From: Streptomyces avermitilis MA-4680 = NBRC 14893
Lineage (GTDB): Bacteria > Actinomycetota > Actinomycetes > Streptomycetales > Streptomycetaceae
Assembly (NCBI RefSeq): GCF_000009765.2
Contig: NC_003155.5
Coordinates: forward strand, 4,712,001-4,776,000
Direction of reading: 5' to 3'
DNA length: 64,000 bases
Below the pieces are notes generated by a model. It searched no databases. It was not told where the DNA came from and was given only the letters and a program-made list of their open reading frames with translations. Numbering within the stretch: the stretch's first letter is position 1; every line of letters starts with the position of its first letter. This document shows, piece by piece, positions 25,486-33,599 of the stretch. A program made the translations under genes and the position numbers.

Positions 25486-26637
25486 CTATCCCTCGGGTCC
25501 CCTGGGTTCCTTCGGCAGGCCGAGCACGCGCTCGGCGATGATGGTGCGCTGGATCTCGTCCGAGCCGCCGTAGATGGTGTCGGCCCTGCTGAAGAGGAAC
25601 AGCTGCTGGTACGCGTCCAGTTCGTACGGTGCCGACGGCGACCAGTCCGCCGGACCGACCGCCCCCGCCGCGCCCCGCACCTGCATGGCGAGTTCGCCCA
25701 GCTGCTGATGCCAGCGGCCCCACAGCAGCTTGGCCACGCTGGGGGCGCCGGCATCCGCCGCGTTGCCGAGGGTGCGCAGCGCGTTCCAGCGCATCGTGCG
25801 CAGCAGCGCCCACTGCCGTACGAGCCGGTCGCGTACGACGGGGTCGTCCGCGGCGCCGTTCGCCACCGCCGTGCGCACCACGCGCCCCAGTTCCGCGGCG
25901 AAGCCGATCTGCTGGGCGAGCGTCGACACGCCCCGCTCGAAGCCGAGCAGGCCCATGGCGACGCGCCAGCCGTTGCCCTCGCCGCCGACGACATGCGCGG
26001 CCCGCGCCACCGCGCCGTCGAAGAAGACCTCGTTGAACTCGCTGGTGCCGGTCAGCTGGCGAATCGGCCGGACCTCGATACGGCCTGGCTGATCCATCGG
26101 CACGAGGAGGAAGGTCAGCCCGTGGTGACGGCGCGAGCCGGGTTCGGTGCGGGCGAGGACGAAGCACCAGTCGGCCTCGTGGGCGAGGGAGGTCCAGATC
26201 TTCTGGCCGGTCACACGGTACGCGTCCCCGTCCCGTGCGGCCGCGGTGCGCACGCCGGCCAGGTCCGAGCCCGCGCCGGGTTCGCTGTAGCCCTGGCACC
26301 AGAGTTCCTCGCCGCGGGCCACCGGGGGCAGGAAGCGGTCCTTCTGCTCGGGGGTGCCGTGGGCGATGAGGGTGGGCGCGAGGAGGTTCTCGCCGATGTG
26401 ACCGGAGCGGGCGGGGGCGCCCGAACGGGCGTACTCCTCGGCCCAGACGACCTGCCGCGTCAGGCTCACGCGACGGTTGCCGTAGCCGTCCTCGGGCCAG
26501 CCGAGCCCGATCCAGCCGGCACCGCCGAGCCGCCGTTCCCAGTCGCGCCGGCCCATGTCACCGGTGAGCTGCGCCGACAGCCAGCCACGCACCTCGGTAC
26601 GGAAGACCTCGTCCTCGGCGTCGAATCCGAACTCCAC
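25486..26637 (-). CDS. Acyl-CoA dehydrogenase, alpha-type subunit of the heteromeric class
   Basis: The 383-residue product contains CQGYSEPGAGSDLAGVRT (FAD-contact loop) and YRVTGQKIWTSLAHEADWC. Near the end TIYGGSDEIQRTIIAERVLG replaces the usual Y-E-G-T motif, as in FadE26/FadE28-type alpha subunits whose catalytic Glu lies elsewhere and which work with a beta subunit. The likely beta partners are the products of 10311 and 30154. It lies 11 bases after the SDR gene. The GTG start at 26637 gives the normal N-terminus FGFDAEDEVFRTEVRGWL. Confidence 0.9.
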   Translation of the reverse strand: MEFGFDAEDEVFRTEVRGWLSAQLTGDMGRRDWERRLGGAGWIGLGWPEDGYGNRRVSLTRQVVWAEEYARSGAPARSGHIGENLLAPTLIAHGTPEQKDRFLPPVARGEELWCQGYSEPGAGSDLAGVRTAAARDGDAYRVTGQKIWTSLAHEADWCFVLARTEPGSRRHHGLTFLLVPMDQPGRIEVRPIRQLTGTSEFNEVFFDGAVARAAHVVGGEGNGWRVAMGLLGFERGVSTLAQQIGFAAELGRVVRTAVANGAADDPVVRDRLVRQWALLRTMRWNALRTLGNAADAGAPSVAKLLWGRWHQQLGELAMQVRGAAGAVGPADWSPSAPYELDAYQQLFLFSRADTIYGGSDEIQRTIIAERVLGLPKEPRGPEG

Positions 26638-26648
26638 GGCTCTCCCCC

Positions 26649-27554
26649 TCACCCGGCGGAGCGTTTCGCGGCCGCCCGCGCCATCGCCTCCACCTGCTGG
26701 AGCAGCGGCATCGGATCCGTCCCGACCGTCCCGGGCAGAAAGTCCGCGATCTTCTCCGGCGTCCAGGAGCCCTCCGCGTACCCGGCGCGCAGCTCGCGCG
26801 GCTGGGCCCAGACGGCGATCTTGGGACCGGCGATCGTGTAGACCTGCCCGGTGATCCGCTCCTGCCGCGCCCGCTCCGAGAGCAGGTACACCACCAGCGC
26901 GGCGACGTCCTCCGGTTCGCCGATCTCCTTCAGCTCCATCGGTACCTTCGCCGACATGCGCGTACGGGCCACGGGGGCGACGGCGTTGGCGGTCACCCCG
27001 TACTTGTGCAGGCCGAGCGCGGCGCTGCGCACCAGCGAGATGATCCCGCCCTTCGCGGCGCTGTAGTTGGCCTGGGAGACCGAGCCCTGGTGGTTGCCGC
27101 TGGTGAAGCCGATGAGCGTGCCCGAGCCCTGCCGGCGCATCACCGCCGAGGCCGCGCGGAAGACGGTGAACGTGCCCTTCAGATGGGTGGCGACGACCGG
27201 GTCCCACTCCTCCTCGGTCATGTTGAACAGCATCCGTTCGCGCAGGATGCCCGCCACGCACACCACACCGTCGATACGGCCGTACGACGTCACCGCGGCG
27301 TCCACCACCCGCTGTCCGCCCGCCATCGTCGAGATGTCGTCGGCCACCGCGACCGCCTCGCCGCCCGCCGCCACGATCTCCTTGGCCACGCCTTCGGCGA
27401 CGGCGCTCGTCGGCTCGGCGCCCTCGACGGACACCCCGTGGTCGTTGACGACGACGCGCGCCCCGCCGGCCGCCGCGGCCAGCGCCACCGCCCGTCCGAT
27501 TCCCCGGCCCGCGCCGGTCACGGCGACGACCTTGCCTGCCAAGAAGTTCCCCAC
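26649..27554 (-). CDS. Short-chain dehydrogenase, MFE-2/17-beta-HSD4-like 3-hydroxyacyl-CoA dehydrogenase
   Basis: The 301-residue product starts with VVAVTGAGRGIGRAVALAAA (T-G-x-x-x-G-x-G) and continues VVVNDHGVSVEG, CVAGILRERMLFNMTEEEWD, and ANYSAAKGGIISLVRSAAL with the catalytic Tyr and Lys (Y-x-x-x-K). The V-V-N-D, I-L-R-x-R and EEWD patterns are typical of the dehydrogenase domain of peroxisomal multifunctional enzyme 2 and of ChsB1. A beta-oxidation role on a hydroxyacyl-CoA is inferred. A tail of about 50 residues follows the core fold. It is first in the operon and is preceded by the operator at 27577. Confidence 0.88.
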   Translation of the reverse strand: MGNFLAGKVVAVTGAGRGIGRAVALAAAAGGARVVVNDHGVSVEGAEPTSAVAEGVAKEIVAAGGEAVAVADDISTMAGGQRVVDAAVTSYGRIDGVVCVAGILRERMLFNMTEEEWDPVVATHLKGTFTVFRAASAVMRRQGSGTLIGFTSGNHQGSVSQANYSAAKGGIISLVRSAALGLHKYGVTANAVAPVARTRMSAKVPMELKEIGEPEDVAALVVYLLSERARQERITGQVYTIAGPKIAVWAQPRELRAGYAEGSWTPEKIADFLPGTVGTDPMPLLQQVEAMARAAAKRSAG

Positions 27555-27576
27555 GCCCGGCCCCTTCCCGCGGTTT

Positions 27577-27591
27577 CTGACGGACCGTTAG
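27577..27591. promoter_or_regulatory. CTGAC-N5-GTCAG-type operator between SDR operon and cyclase
   Basis: The site reads CTGACGGACCGTTAG with one arm mismatch. It lies 23 bases before the SDR start and 48 bases before the cyclase start on the other strand, so one site may control both directions. Confidence 0.72.
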
Positions 27592-27638
27592 ATTTTATGA
27601 CCCGTCGGATACCTGGAGACAAGCCCCGCGGAGGACTC

Positions 27639-28574
27639 ATGTCACGGCCGGCACTTCATCCCGCGTTCCACGACATCGCCAAACGCGTGAACAACTGGGG
27701 GCGTTGGGGCGCCGACGACGAGATCGGCACCCTGAACCTGATCACCGACGAGGTGGTACGGGAGGCCGCGGCCACCGTCCGCACCGGGCGCCGCGTCCCC
27801 CTCGCCCTCCCGCTCCGCGAGGACGGCGTCCAGACCGGTCTGATTCCGGGGCGGGTCAATCCACTGCATGTGATGGTGCAGATCAACCAGGAGATCTTCG
27901 GTCCCGGCACGGTCGCGTGCAGCGACGACGCCGTGACCATGGGACTCCAGGCGGCCACCCACTGGGACGCGCTCACCCATGTCTCGCACTCCGGGAAGAT
28001 CTACAACGGCCGCCCGGCGGACACCATCACCCCGCACGGCGGCGCCGAGTTCAGCGGGATCGACAAGCCGCGGCACATCGTCTCGCGCGGGGTGCTGCTC
28101 GACGTGGCACGCGCGCGTGGCGTGGACCGGCTGGCGGGCGGACACGCCGTCACCCCGGAGGACCTGGACGCCGCCGAGGAACTCGCCGGGACGCGCGTAC
28201 GGCCCGGCGACATCGCGCTCGTGCGGACCGGGCAGATCCAGACGTACCTCGCGGGCGCCAAGGACGCGTACGGATATCCGTCGCCGGGGCTGTCCGTGCG
28301 CACTCCGGAGTGGTTCCACGCACGCGATGTGGCCGCCGTCGCGAACGACACGCTCACCTTTGAGATATTTCCGCCCGAGATCGATGATTTGTGGCTGCCC
28401 GTACACGCGCTCGATCTGGTCGAAATGGGGATGTTGCAGGGTCAGAACTGGAATCTCGAAGAGTTGTCCACAGCCTGTGGACAAGAAGAGCGTTACTGCT
28501 TCCTGCTGTCGGCGATGCCCGAACCGTTCGTCGGCGGCACGGGGACCCCGGTGGCACCGGTCGCGATCCTGTAG
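27639..28574 (+). CDS. Cyclase-family (kynurenine-formamidase-like) metal-dependent hydrolase
   Basis: The 311-residue product contains WGADDEIGTLNLITDEVVRE at residues 20-39 and GLQAATHWDALTHVSHSGKI, the H-x-D-x-x-x-H metal-binding motif of the cyclase/KynB family. GDIALVRTGQ is a further family strand. Members hydrolyse amides, lactones or ring ketones; related proteins occur in catabolic clusters where the ring or lactone must be opened. GGAGGAC lies seven bases before the ATG. It is divergent from the SDR operon under the shared operator. Confidence 0.87.
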   Translation: MSRPALHPAFHDIAKRVNNWGRWGADDEIGTLNLITDEVVREAAATVRTGRRVPLALPLREDGVQTGLIPGRVNPLHVMVQINQEIFGPGTVACSDDAVTMGLQAATHWDALTHVSHSGKIYNGRPADTITPHGGAEFSGIDKPRHIVSRGVLLDVARARGVDRLAGGHAVTPEDLDAAEELAGTRVRPGDIALVRTGQIQTYLAGAKDAYGYPSPGLSVRTPEWFHARDVAAVANDTLTFEIFPPEIDDLWLPVHALDLVEMGMLQGQNWNLEELSTACGQEERYCFLLSAMPEPFVGGTGTPVAPVAIL

Positions 28575-29006
28575 GCAGGGGGAGGCGGGCGAGGGAAGAA
28601 GGGTCGGCTGGCGGCGCGGCACTGCTCGCCCCGAGCACGGCACTGCGCGCCGCCATCCGACTCCGGCGTGCCCGCCCTGCTCCTGATGCCCCGGTAGGAG
28701 CCGACGCCGAATCGCGACCCGCACTCGCCAAGGGCTCCCGTCACCGAAGCCCTCGACGTCCCCTCGCGGCGAATCGCTGAACACAAGCGTGATCAAACGG
28801 ACACGTCACGTCAACACCCGTTCGGGGAATTATCACTTAGGCCCTATTTGTGACGGCGCGTACGGGAGCACATCCCGGCGCATTCAGCCATGGCCGCCCC
28901 GCGGCAGCAGAGCCCGTGCGGCCGTATGCCCAGGCGCATGCACTCGCGCCCGACCGCCCCCGCGCGCCGGGTCACCCGAACCGGCCGCACGGGCAACGCC
29001 CGCTCA
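28575..29006. other. Gene-free gap between convergent genes
   Basis: This stretch separates the convergent cyclase and ATPase genes. Reading frames are short or antisense-like with poor codon use. A lower-GC patch lies near 28785-28855. No RNA gene or clear hairpin terminator was recognised. Confidence 0.5.
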
Positions 29007-29159
29007 GCACCGCCTCGTAGGCGCGTCCCCGCACCGCCTCGTAGGCGAGGTCCCACACAGCCTCGTCAGCGAAGCCTCCGCACGGCCTCGCGCGCGAAGC
29101 TCGTACACGGCCTCGTTCGCGAAGCCCTTACACGGCCTCGTAGGCGAAACCCTTGTACG
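29007..29159. repeat. Six-unit imperfect tandem repeat at the 3' end of an ATPase gene
   Basis: Units of 24-26 bases resemble CACGGCCTCGTAGGCGAAGC. The last units lie inside the C-terminal codons of the ATPase gene (stop at 29128). Changes between copies are mostly single bases. Confidence 0.8.
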
Positions 29160-29661
29160 ACGTCGCCACTTCCCCGGCGCACGACGCGTCCACACCGCAC
29201 GACGCGTCCCCGCTGTAGGACACGGCCGCGCCCTCCGTCGCCGCAGCGCAGCGGTCCAGCTCGCACCAGATGCGCTTGCCCGCGCCCTCGGGGGTCCAGC
29301 CCCAGCGGTCGGCGAGGCCGTCGACCAGTTCCAGGCCGCGGCCGCCCGTCTCGTCACCCTCCGCATGCCGGGGGGCCGGCGGGCAGGCGCTCAAGTCGGC
29401 CACCTCCAGGCGGACCGTGCCCGACGGGGCCCCGGAGGAGTCGTCGCGCACGCCCGTCAGCAGCAGCCGCAGCACGGCCGGGCAGCCGGTGTGCACCACG
29501 GCGTTGGTGACCAGTTCGGAGACCAGCAGGATCAGCGTCTCCGACAGCGGCTCGTCGGCCTCTATCCCGGACCCGACGAGCCGCGAACGAGCCCATCTGC
29601 GGGCCCGCCCCACCTCTGCGGGGTCGGGCCGGATCTCCAGCTGCACTTGAAGCACCTGCAC
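29128..29661 (-). CDS. RsbW/SpoIIAB-like ATP-binding protein
   Basis: The 177-residue product has a GHKL ATPase core: SELVTNAVVHTG (N box, with Asn for Mg-ATP), LEVADLSACPP (G1) and GGRGLELVDGLADRWGW (G2). Such single-domain proteins are abundant in Streptomyces and act as anti-sigma or anti-antagonist kinases. No sigma factor is adjacent. The core ends near residue 140; the last residues SYKGFAYEAV are encoded by the tandem repeat array, so the C-terminus has been altered by repeat growth. The start at 29661 is GTG without a strong ribosome site. Confidence 0.85.
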   Translation of the reverse strand: MQVLQVQLEIRPDPAEVGRARRWARSRLVGSGIEADEPLSETLILLVSELVTNAVVHTGCPAVLRLLLTGVRDDSSGAPSGTVRLEVADLSACPPAPRHAEGDETGGRGLELVDGLADRWGWTPEGAGKRIWCELDRCAAATEGAAVSYSGDASCGVDASCAGEVATSYKGFAYEAV

Positions 29662-29854
29662 CGCTCACACCATCCGAACCGGCGGACACATCGCCTCGCG
29701 CCTCGCAAGGGCCACGATCGTGGTCATTGTCTGCATGCGCAGAACCATGGGCAGAACTGGGATCACGGACTGTGATTCCCTTACGAGACAGCATGGTTGA
29801 CGTACAGTCACCCCAACAAGCGCTTCGGGCATATTCCAGCGCGAAGGAGTACGC

Positions 29855-30043
29855 GTGCGGCATACTGTGCGACGCTTGCCACGGGGAGTCGAACAGGCGG
29901 TGACGGGCGACCGCCCCGCCCCGCGAGCGGCGCACATCGCCGGATCCGGCACCGTCACAGGGGCCGCACCGGGATGGCTCGGTCTCAGAACCACTCGCAT
30001 CCCACACAAGGTACCGGAGCACGACGCCGACTCCAGGCCGTGA
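29855..30043 (+). CDS. Possible small protein of 62 residues
   Basis: GAAGGAG lies seven bases before a GTG at 29855, giving VRHTVRRLPRGVEQAV and ending HDADSRP. A TTGACG box near 29797 could be a -35 element. The sequence has no recognised domain, and another overlapping frame (29797-30057) is also open. I report it because of the good ribosome site, but it may not be a gene. Confidence 0.3.
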   Translation: MRHTVRRLPRGVEQAVTGDRPAPRAAHIAGSGTVTGAAPGWLGLRTTRIPHKVPEHDADSRP

Positions 30044-30153
30044 CAAGTCACGCCTAGGACACAACCCGATATCAACGCTCCGTAGTTCCGGTATGCCACA
30101 ATCCGCGACATCTGCCGCCGAGCGTCCCGAAGAGTCCCAGCCCAGAGGCCCTG

Positions 30154-31035
30154 TCAGCCCGTCCCGGACAGCAACTCCCTCGCCAACCTCTCCTCACTCT
30201 CCGTGACTGATTCTCCACGTTGCGTCCGCACCCATGCCCGTTTCAGGTACAGATGTACGTCGGACTCCCAGGTGAACCCCATGCCCCCGTGCACCTGGAG
30301 GCAGTCGCGGGTGCCGCGCACGGCGGCCTCGTCGGCGAGCAGCCGGGCCGCGGCGATGTCGAGCGGGTCGGCGGTGACGGCCGCCGCGTACACCGCGACA
30401 CGCGCCGTCTCGACCCGCACCAGCATCTCCGCGCACAGGTGCTTGACCGCCTGGAAGGCCCCGATCGGCTGCCCGAACTGCTCACGGGTCCGTGCGTGTT
30501 GCACGGCGAGTTCGCAGGTGCGCGCGGCGGTGCCGAGCTGTTCGGCTGCCGTCAGAAGCATCACCAGGGGGGCCGGCTCAGCGGTCCCCGGTACCCGGTG
30601 CAGCGGAGTGAGCGGGTCCACCGACCGCAGGGGCTCGGCTCCCGCCGTGTCCCCCCGTACGACGTCCGCCTGCGTCAGCCACTCCACGAGCCCCCCGTGC
30701 ACGGCCGTCACCACGGTCTCGCCGGTGGCCGCCCCGGCCACCTCCCCCGCCGCGAGATGCGTGGCCACCAGCGGCCCGGGCAGCAGGAACCGTCCGGCCT
30801 CCTCGAACGCCAGCACCGCCTCGGGCAGGCCGAGCCCGACCCCGCCCTCCGCCTCCGGCAGCCGCAGCGCGAAGAACCCCGCCGCGCCCAGCTCCCGCCA
30901 CAGCGTCCGGTCGAGCCCCGGCGCCTCGACGGCGGCCCGCAGCGCCGCACGGCCGAAGCGCCCCGCCAGCAGCCCGCGCACCCCGTCCCGCAACGCCTTC
31001 TGATCCTCGGTGAGTTGGAACCGCACCGGCTTCAC
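30154..31035 (-). CDS. Short acyl-CoA dehydrogenase, beta-type subunit
   Basis: The 293-residue product is short for an ACAD (usually about 380, beta subunits about 330-360). It keeps the N-terminal helical domain (RFQLTEDQKALRDGVRGLL) and the C-terminal domain with CLQVHGGMGFTWESDVHLYL, a beta-subunit signature. The middle beta-sheet domain is reduced to about 60 residues. No YEGT Glu is present. GTG overlaps the stop of the alpha-type gene (GTGA), so the two are coupled and probably form one heteromeric enzyme. Confidence 0.87.
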   Translation of the reverse strand: MKPVRFQLTEDQKALRDGVRGLLAGRFGRAALRAAVEAPGLDRTLWRELGAAGFFALRLPEAEGGVGLGLPEAVLAFEEAGRFLLPGPLVATHLAAGEVAGAATGETVVTAVHGGLVEWLTQADVVRGDTAGAEPLRSVDPLTPLHRVPGTAEPAPLVMLLTAAEQLGTAARTCELAVQHARTREQFGQPIGAFQAVKHLCAEMLVRVETARVAVYAAAVTADPLDIAAARLLADEAAVRGTRDCLQVHGGMGFTWESDVHLYLKRAWVRTQRGESVTESEERLARELLSGTG

Positions 31036-32186
31036 CGCCCCTTCGGCAGACCCAGGATGCGCTCGGCCACGATGTTCCGCTGGATCTGGGAGGTGCCGGC
31101 CGCGATGGTGTACGACAGCGACGACAGCCGGTCGAGGGTCCACTCCCGCCCCAGGTCCGCCGCGTCCGGGCCGAGCACCTCGGCGGCCGCGTCGTACAGC
31201 TCCTGCCGTGCGTGCGAGTACCGCAGCTTGAAGACGGACCCGCCGACGCCCGGCACTCCCCCGGTGCTCTGCGCCTCGCTCACGTTCCACTGCGTGAGCC
31301 GCCACAGTGCGCGGAACTCGGCGTTCAGCCTCCCGAGGTGCCGGCGCAGCACCGGATCGTCCCAGCGGCCGTTCCTGTGCGCCTCGCGGGCGAGTTCGCC
31401 GAGTACCCGCCGGCAGGCGACGACCTCGCCGACGAACGCCGTGCCGCGTTCGAAGGAGAGGGTCACCATGGTCACGCGCCAGCCGTCGTTCTCGGCGCCG
31501 ACGCGATGGGCGACGGGTACGCGGACGTCGTCCAGGAAGACCTCCGCGAACTCGGTCGAGCCCGCGAGCGTACGCAGCGGCCGGACCGTGACCCCCGGCG
31601 CGTCCATGCGCAGGGCGAGCCAGGAGATGCCGCGGTGCTTCGGCGCCGCCGGATCCGTCCGGACCAGCAGCTCGCACCAGTCCGCGACCTCCGCGTGGGA
31701 GGTCCAGATCTTGGATCCGCTCACCACGTAGTCGTCGCCGTCCCGCCACGCGCGCGTGCGCAGCGCCGCGAGGTCCGAGCCGGCGTCCGGTTCGCTGAAC
31801 CCCTGGCACCACACCTCCTCGCCGCGCAGCACGGGCGGCAGCCATCGCGCCCGCTGTTCGGGGGTGCCCTCGGCGGCGATCGTGGGTCCGGCGTGCAGCA
31901 GCCCGACGAAATTGGCCCCTACGTAGGGTGCGCCCGCCTTTTCCGTCTCCTCCAGGAAGATCAGGTGCTGGGTCGGGGTGGCGCCCCGGCCGCCCGCGTC
32001 GAGCGGCCAGTGCAGCCCCGCGTATCCGGCGTCGTACAGCATCCGCTGCCAGCCGAGGTCGTACGCCCGTCTGGCCGGCCAGTCGTCGGGGGACGGCTTC
32101 GGCGGCAGCGAGGGCAGCGCCTTCGCCAGCCATGTCCTCAGCCCGGCCCGGAACTCCTCCTCTTCGGGCGTGCGGGTCAGGTCCAC
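31032..32186 (-). CDS. Acyl-CoA dehydrogenase, alpha-type subunit
   Basis: The 384-residue product contains CQGFSEPDAGSDLAALRTRA, YVVSGSKIWTSHAEVADWC and a C-terminal YTIAAGTSQIQRNIVAERIL where the classical Y-E-G-T is Y-T-I-A-A-G-T. This is the pattern of heteromeric alpha subunits. Its GTG overlaps the amidohydrolase stop by one base and its own stop overlaps the beta gene, so three genes are tightly coupled. The enzyme would introduce a double bond next to a CoA thioester and pass electrons to an electron-transfer flavoprotein. Confidence 0.9.
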   Translation of the reverse strand: MDLTRTPEEEEFRAGLRTWLAKALPSLPPKPSPDDWPARRAYDLGWQRMLYDAGYAGLHWPLDAGGRGATPTQHLIFLEETEKAGAPYVGANFVGLLHAGPTIAAEGTPEQRARWLPPVLRGEEVWCQGFSEPDAGSDLAALRTRAWRDGDDYVVSGSKIWTSHAEVADWCELLVRTDPAAPKHRGISWLALRMDAPGVTVRPLRTLAGSTEFAEVFLDDVRVPVAHRVGAENDGWRVTMVTLSFERGTAFVGEVVACRRVLGELAREAHRNGRWDDPVLRRHLGRLNAEFRALWRLTQWNVSEAQSTGGVPGVGGSVFKLRYSHARQELYDAAAEVLGPDAADLGREWTLDRLSSLSYTIAAGTSQIQRNIVAERILGLPKGR

Positions 32187-33454
32187 TACCGGTCCGCTTT
32201 GTCGCGGCTGCTGAGGGTGTCGCGGGCGCCGAGGTGGTCGCGGTTGCCGAGGTGGTCGAGGTCGCGGTCCAGGTCCAGGTCCAGCATGCGGATCGCGTTG
32301 CCGCGCATCAGCTTGTAGACCGTCTCGTCGTCGAGGCCCTCGACGTGGTCGAGGGCGACTTCCTTGGTGTGCGGGAAGGTCGAGTCGACATGCGGGTAGT
32401 CGGTCTCGAAGGTGGCGTTGTCGCGGCCGACGACATCGATCGACGCGACGCCGTGCTTGTCGCGGAAGAAGCAGCAGAAGATCTGCCGGTAGTAGTACGT
32501 CGAGGGAGGCTCGGGGATCAGGTCCCTGACCCCTCCCCAGGCGCGGTGTTCCTCCCACACGTCGTCGGCGCGTTCCAGGGCGTACGGGATCCAGCCCATC
32601 TGGCCTTCGGAGTAGGCGAGTTTGAGGCGCGGGAACTTCACCAGGACGCCACTGAACAGGAAGTCCATCATCGAGGCCATCGCGTTGTTGAAGGACAGCG
32701 CGGCCTGTACGGCGGGGGGTGCGTCCGGGGAGGCCGCCGGCATCTGGGAACTGCTCCCGATGTGCATGTTCACGACCGTCCCGGTCTCCTGGCAGACCGC
32801 GAAGAACGGGTCCCAGTAGCCGGAGTGGATGGACGGCAGGCCCAGGTGGGTGGGGATCTCGGAGAAGGTCACGGCCTTCACTCCGCGGGCCGCGTTGCGC
32901 CTGATCTCGGCGACCGCCAGGCCGATGTCCCACAGCGGGATCAGACAGAGCGGGATCAGCCGGCCGCCGCTGTCGCCGCACCACTCCTCGACCATCCAGT
33001 CGTTGTAGGCGCGTACGCAGGCCAGGGCCACTTCCTTGTCGTGCGCCTCGGCGAAGGTCTGACCGCAAAAGCGCGGGAAGGTGGGGAAGCAGAGGGAGCC
33101 CTCGACGTGGTTGGCGTCCATGTCCTTGAGGCGCTCGACGGGGTCCCAGCAGCCGCGGCGCATCTCCGCGCGCGTGATGCCCTCCAGCGTCATCTCGTCG
33201 CGGTCGAAGCCGACGGCGGCGATGTTGCGTTTGTACGGGAACTTCAGGTCCTCGTAGATCCACCAGTCGGTGGGTGGCCCCTTTGGGTCCATGGTGATCT
33301 GGTACTTGCCGCCGACGTAGGCGAGTTCGCCGATTCCGGCGGTCAGCGGCTTGGGACCGCGGTCCCGGTACTTCTTCGGCAGCCAGGTCTCGAAGAGGTG
33401 CGCGGGCTCGATCACATGGTCGTCGACGCTGATGATGCGGGGCAGTTCGGTCAT
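32186..33454 (-). CDS. Amidohydrolase-2 family metal-dependent hydrolase or decarboxylase
   Basis: The 422-residue product starts IISVDDHVIEPAHLFETWLP, where D-D-H replaces the usual metal-binding H-x-H at strand 1. VNMHIGSSS and the C-terminal FETDYPHVDSTFPHTKE are further family motifs. Related enzymes are ACMSD-like decarboxylases and C-C hydrolases, and this subgroup is often found beside ACADs and CoA ligases. The C-terminus has an Asp/Leu/His-rich tail (LDLDLDRDLDHLGNRDHLG) from short DNA repeats. It leads a three-gene operon under the operator at 33481. Confidence 0.87.
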   Translation of the reverse strand: MTELPRIISVDDHVIEPAHLFETWLPKKYRDRGPKPLTAGIGELAYVGGKYQITMDPKGPPTDWWIYEDLKFPYKRNIAAVGFDRDEMTLEGITRAEMRRGCWDPVERLKDMDANHVEGSLCFPTFPRFCGQTFAEAHDKEVALACVRAYNDWMVEEWCGDSGGRLIPLCLIPLWDIGLAVAEIRRNAARGVKAVTFSEIPTHLGLPSIHSGYWDPFFAVCQETGTVVNMHIGSSSQMPAASPDAPPAVQAALSFNNAMASMMDFLFSGVLVKFPRLKLAYSEGQMGWIPYALERADDVWEEHRAWGGVRDLIPEPPSTYYYRQIFCCFFRDKHGVASIDVVGRDNATFETDYPHVDSTFPHTKEVALDHVEGLDDETVYKLMRGNAIRMLDLDLDRDLDHLGNRDHLGARDTLSSRDKADR

Positions 33455-33480
33455 GGGTCCCCTCCGCCTGGCAACAGTTT

Positions 33481-33495
33481 CTGATGGTCCGTCAG
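33481..33495. promoter_or_regulatory. CTGAC-N5-GTCAG-type operator, amidohydrolase operon
   Basis: The site reads CTGATGGTCCGTCAG, with one arm mismatch. It lies 27 bases before the amidohydrolase start. Confidence 0.75.
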
Positions 33496-33568
33496 ATCAC
33501 TGGATACCAGCAGGCTAGTGCCGCACCCCTGGACCAGCAAGGCACCGAGCCTTACGCTCTGCCACGAT

Positions 33569-33583
33569 CTGACTGTCCGTCAG
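33569..33583. promoter_or_regulatory. CTGAC-N5-GTCAG-type operator, CoA ligase
   Basis: The site reads CTGACTGTCCGTCAG with perfect arms. It ends 16 bases before the CoA ligase start. Together with the site at 33481 it gives each arm of this divergent promoter its own operator. Confidence 0.76.
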
Positions 33584-33599
33584 TTACGAGGGGGCCGTC

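Noticed and set aside
24151..26841. 896-codon frame opposite the ADH and ACAD genes
   Set aside because: It begins inside the GlxA-type gene and runs antisense to well-supported genes; no domain is seen.
29007..29159. CRISPR array
   Set aside because: The units are contiguous 24-26 base imperfect repeats without distinct spacers, and no cas genes are present.
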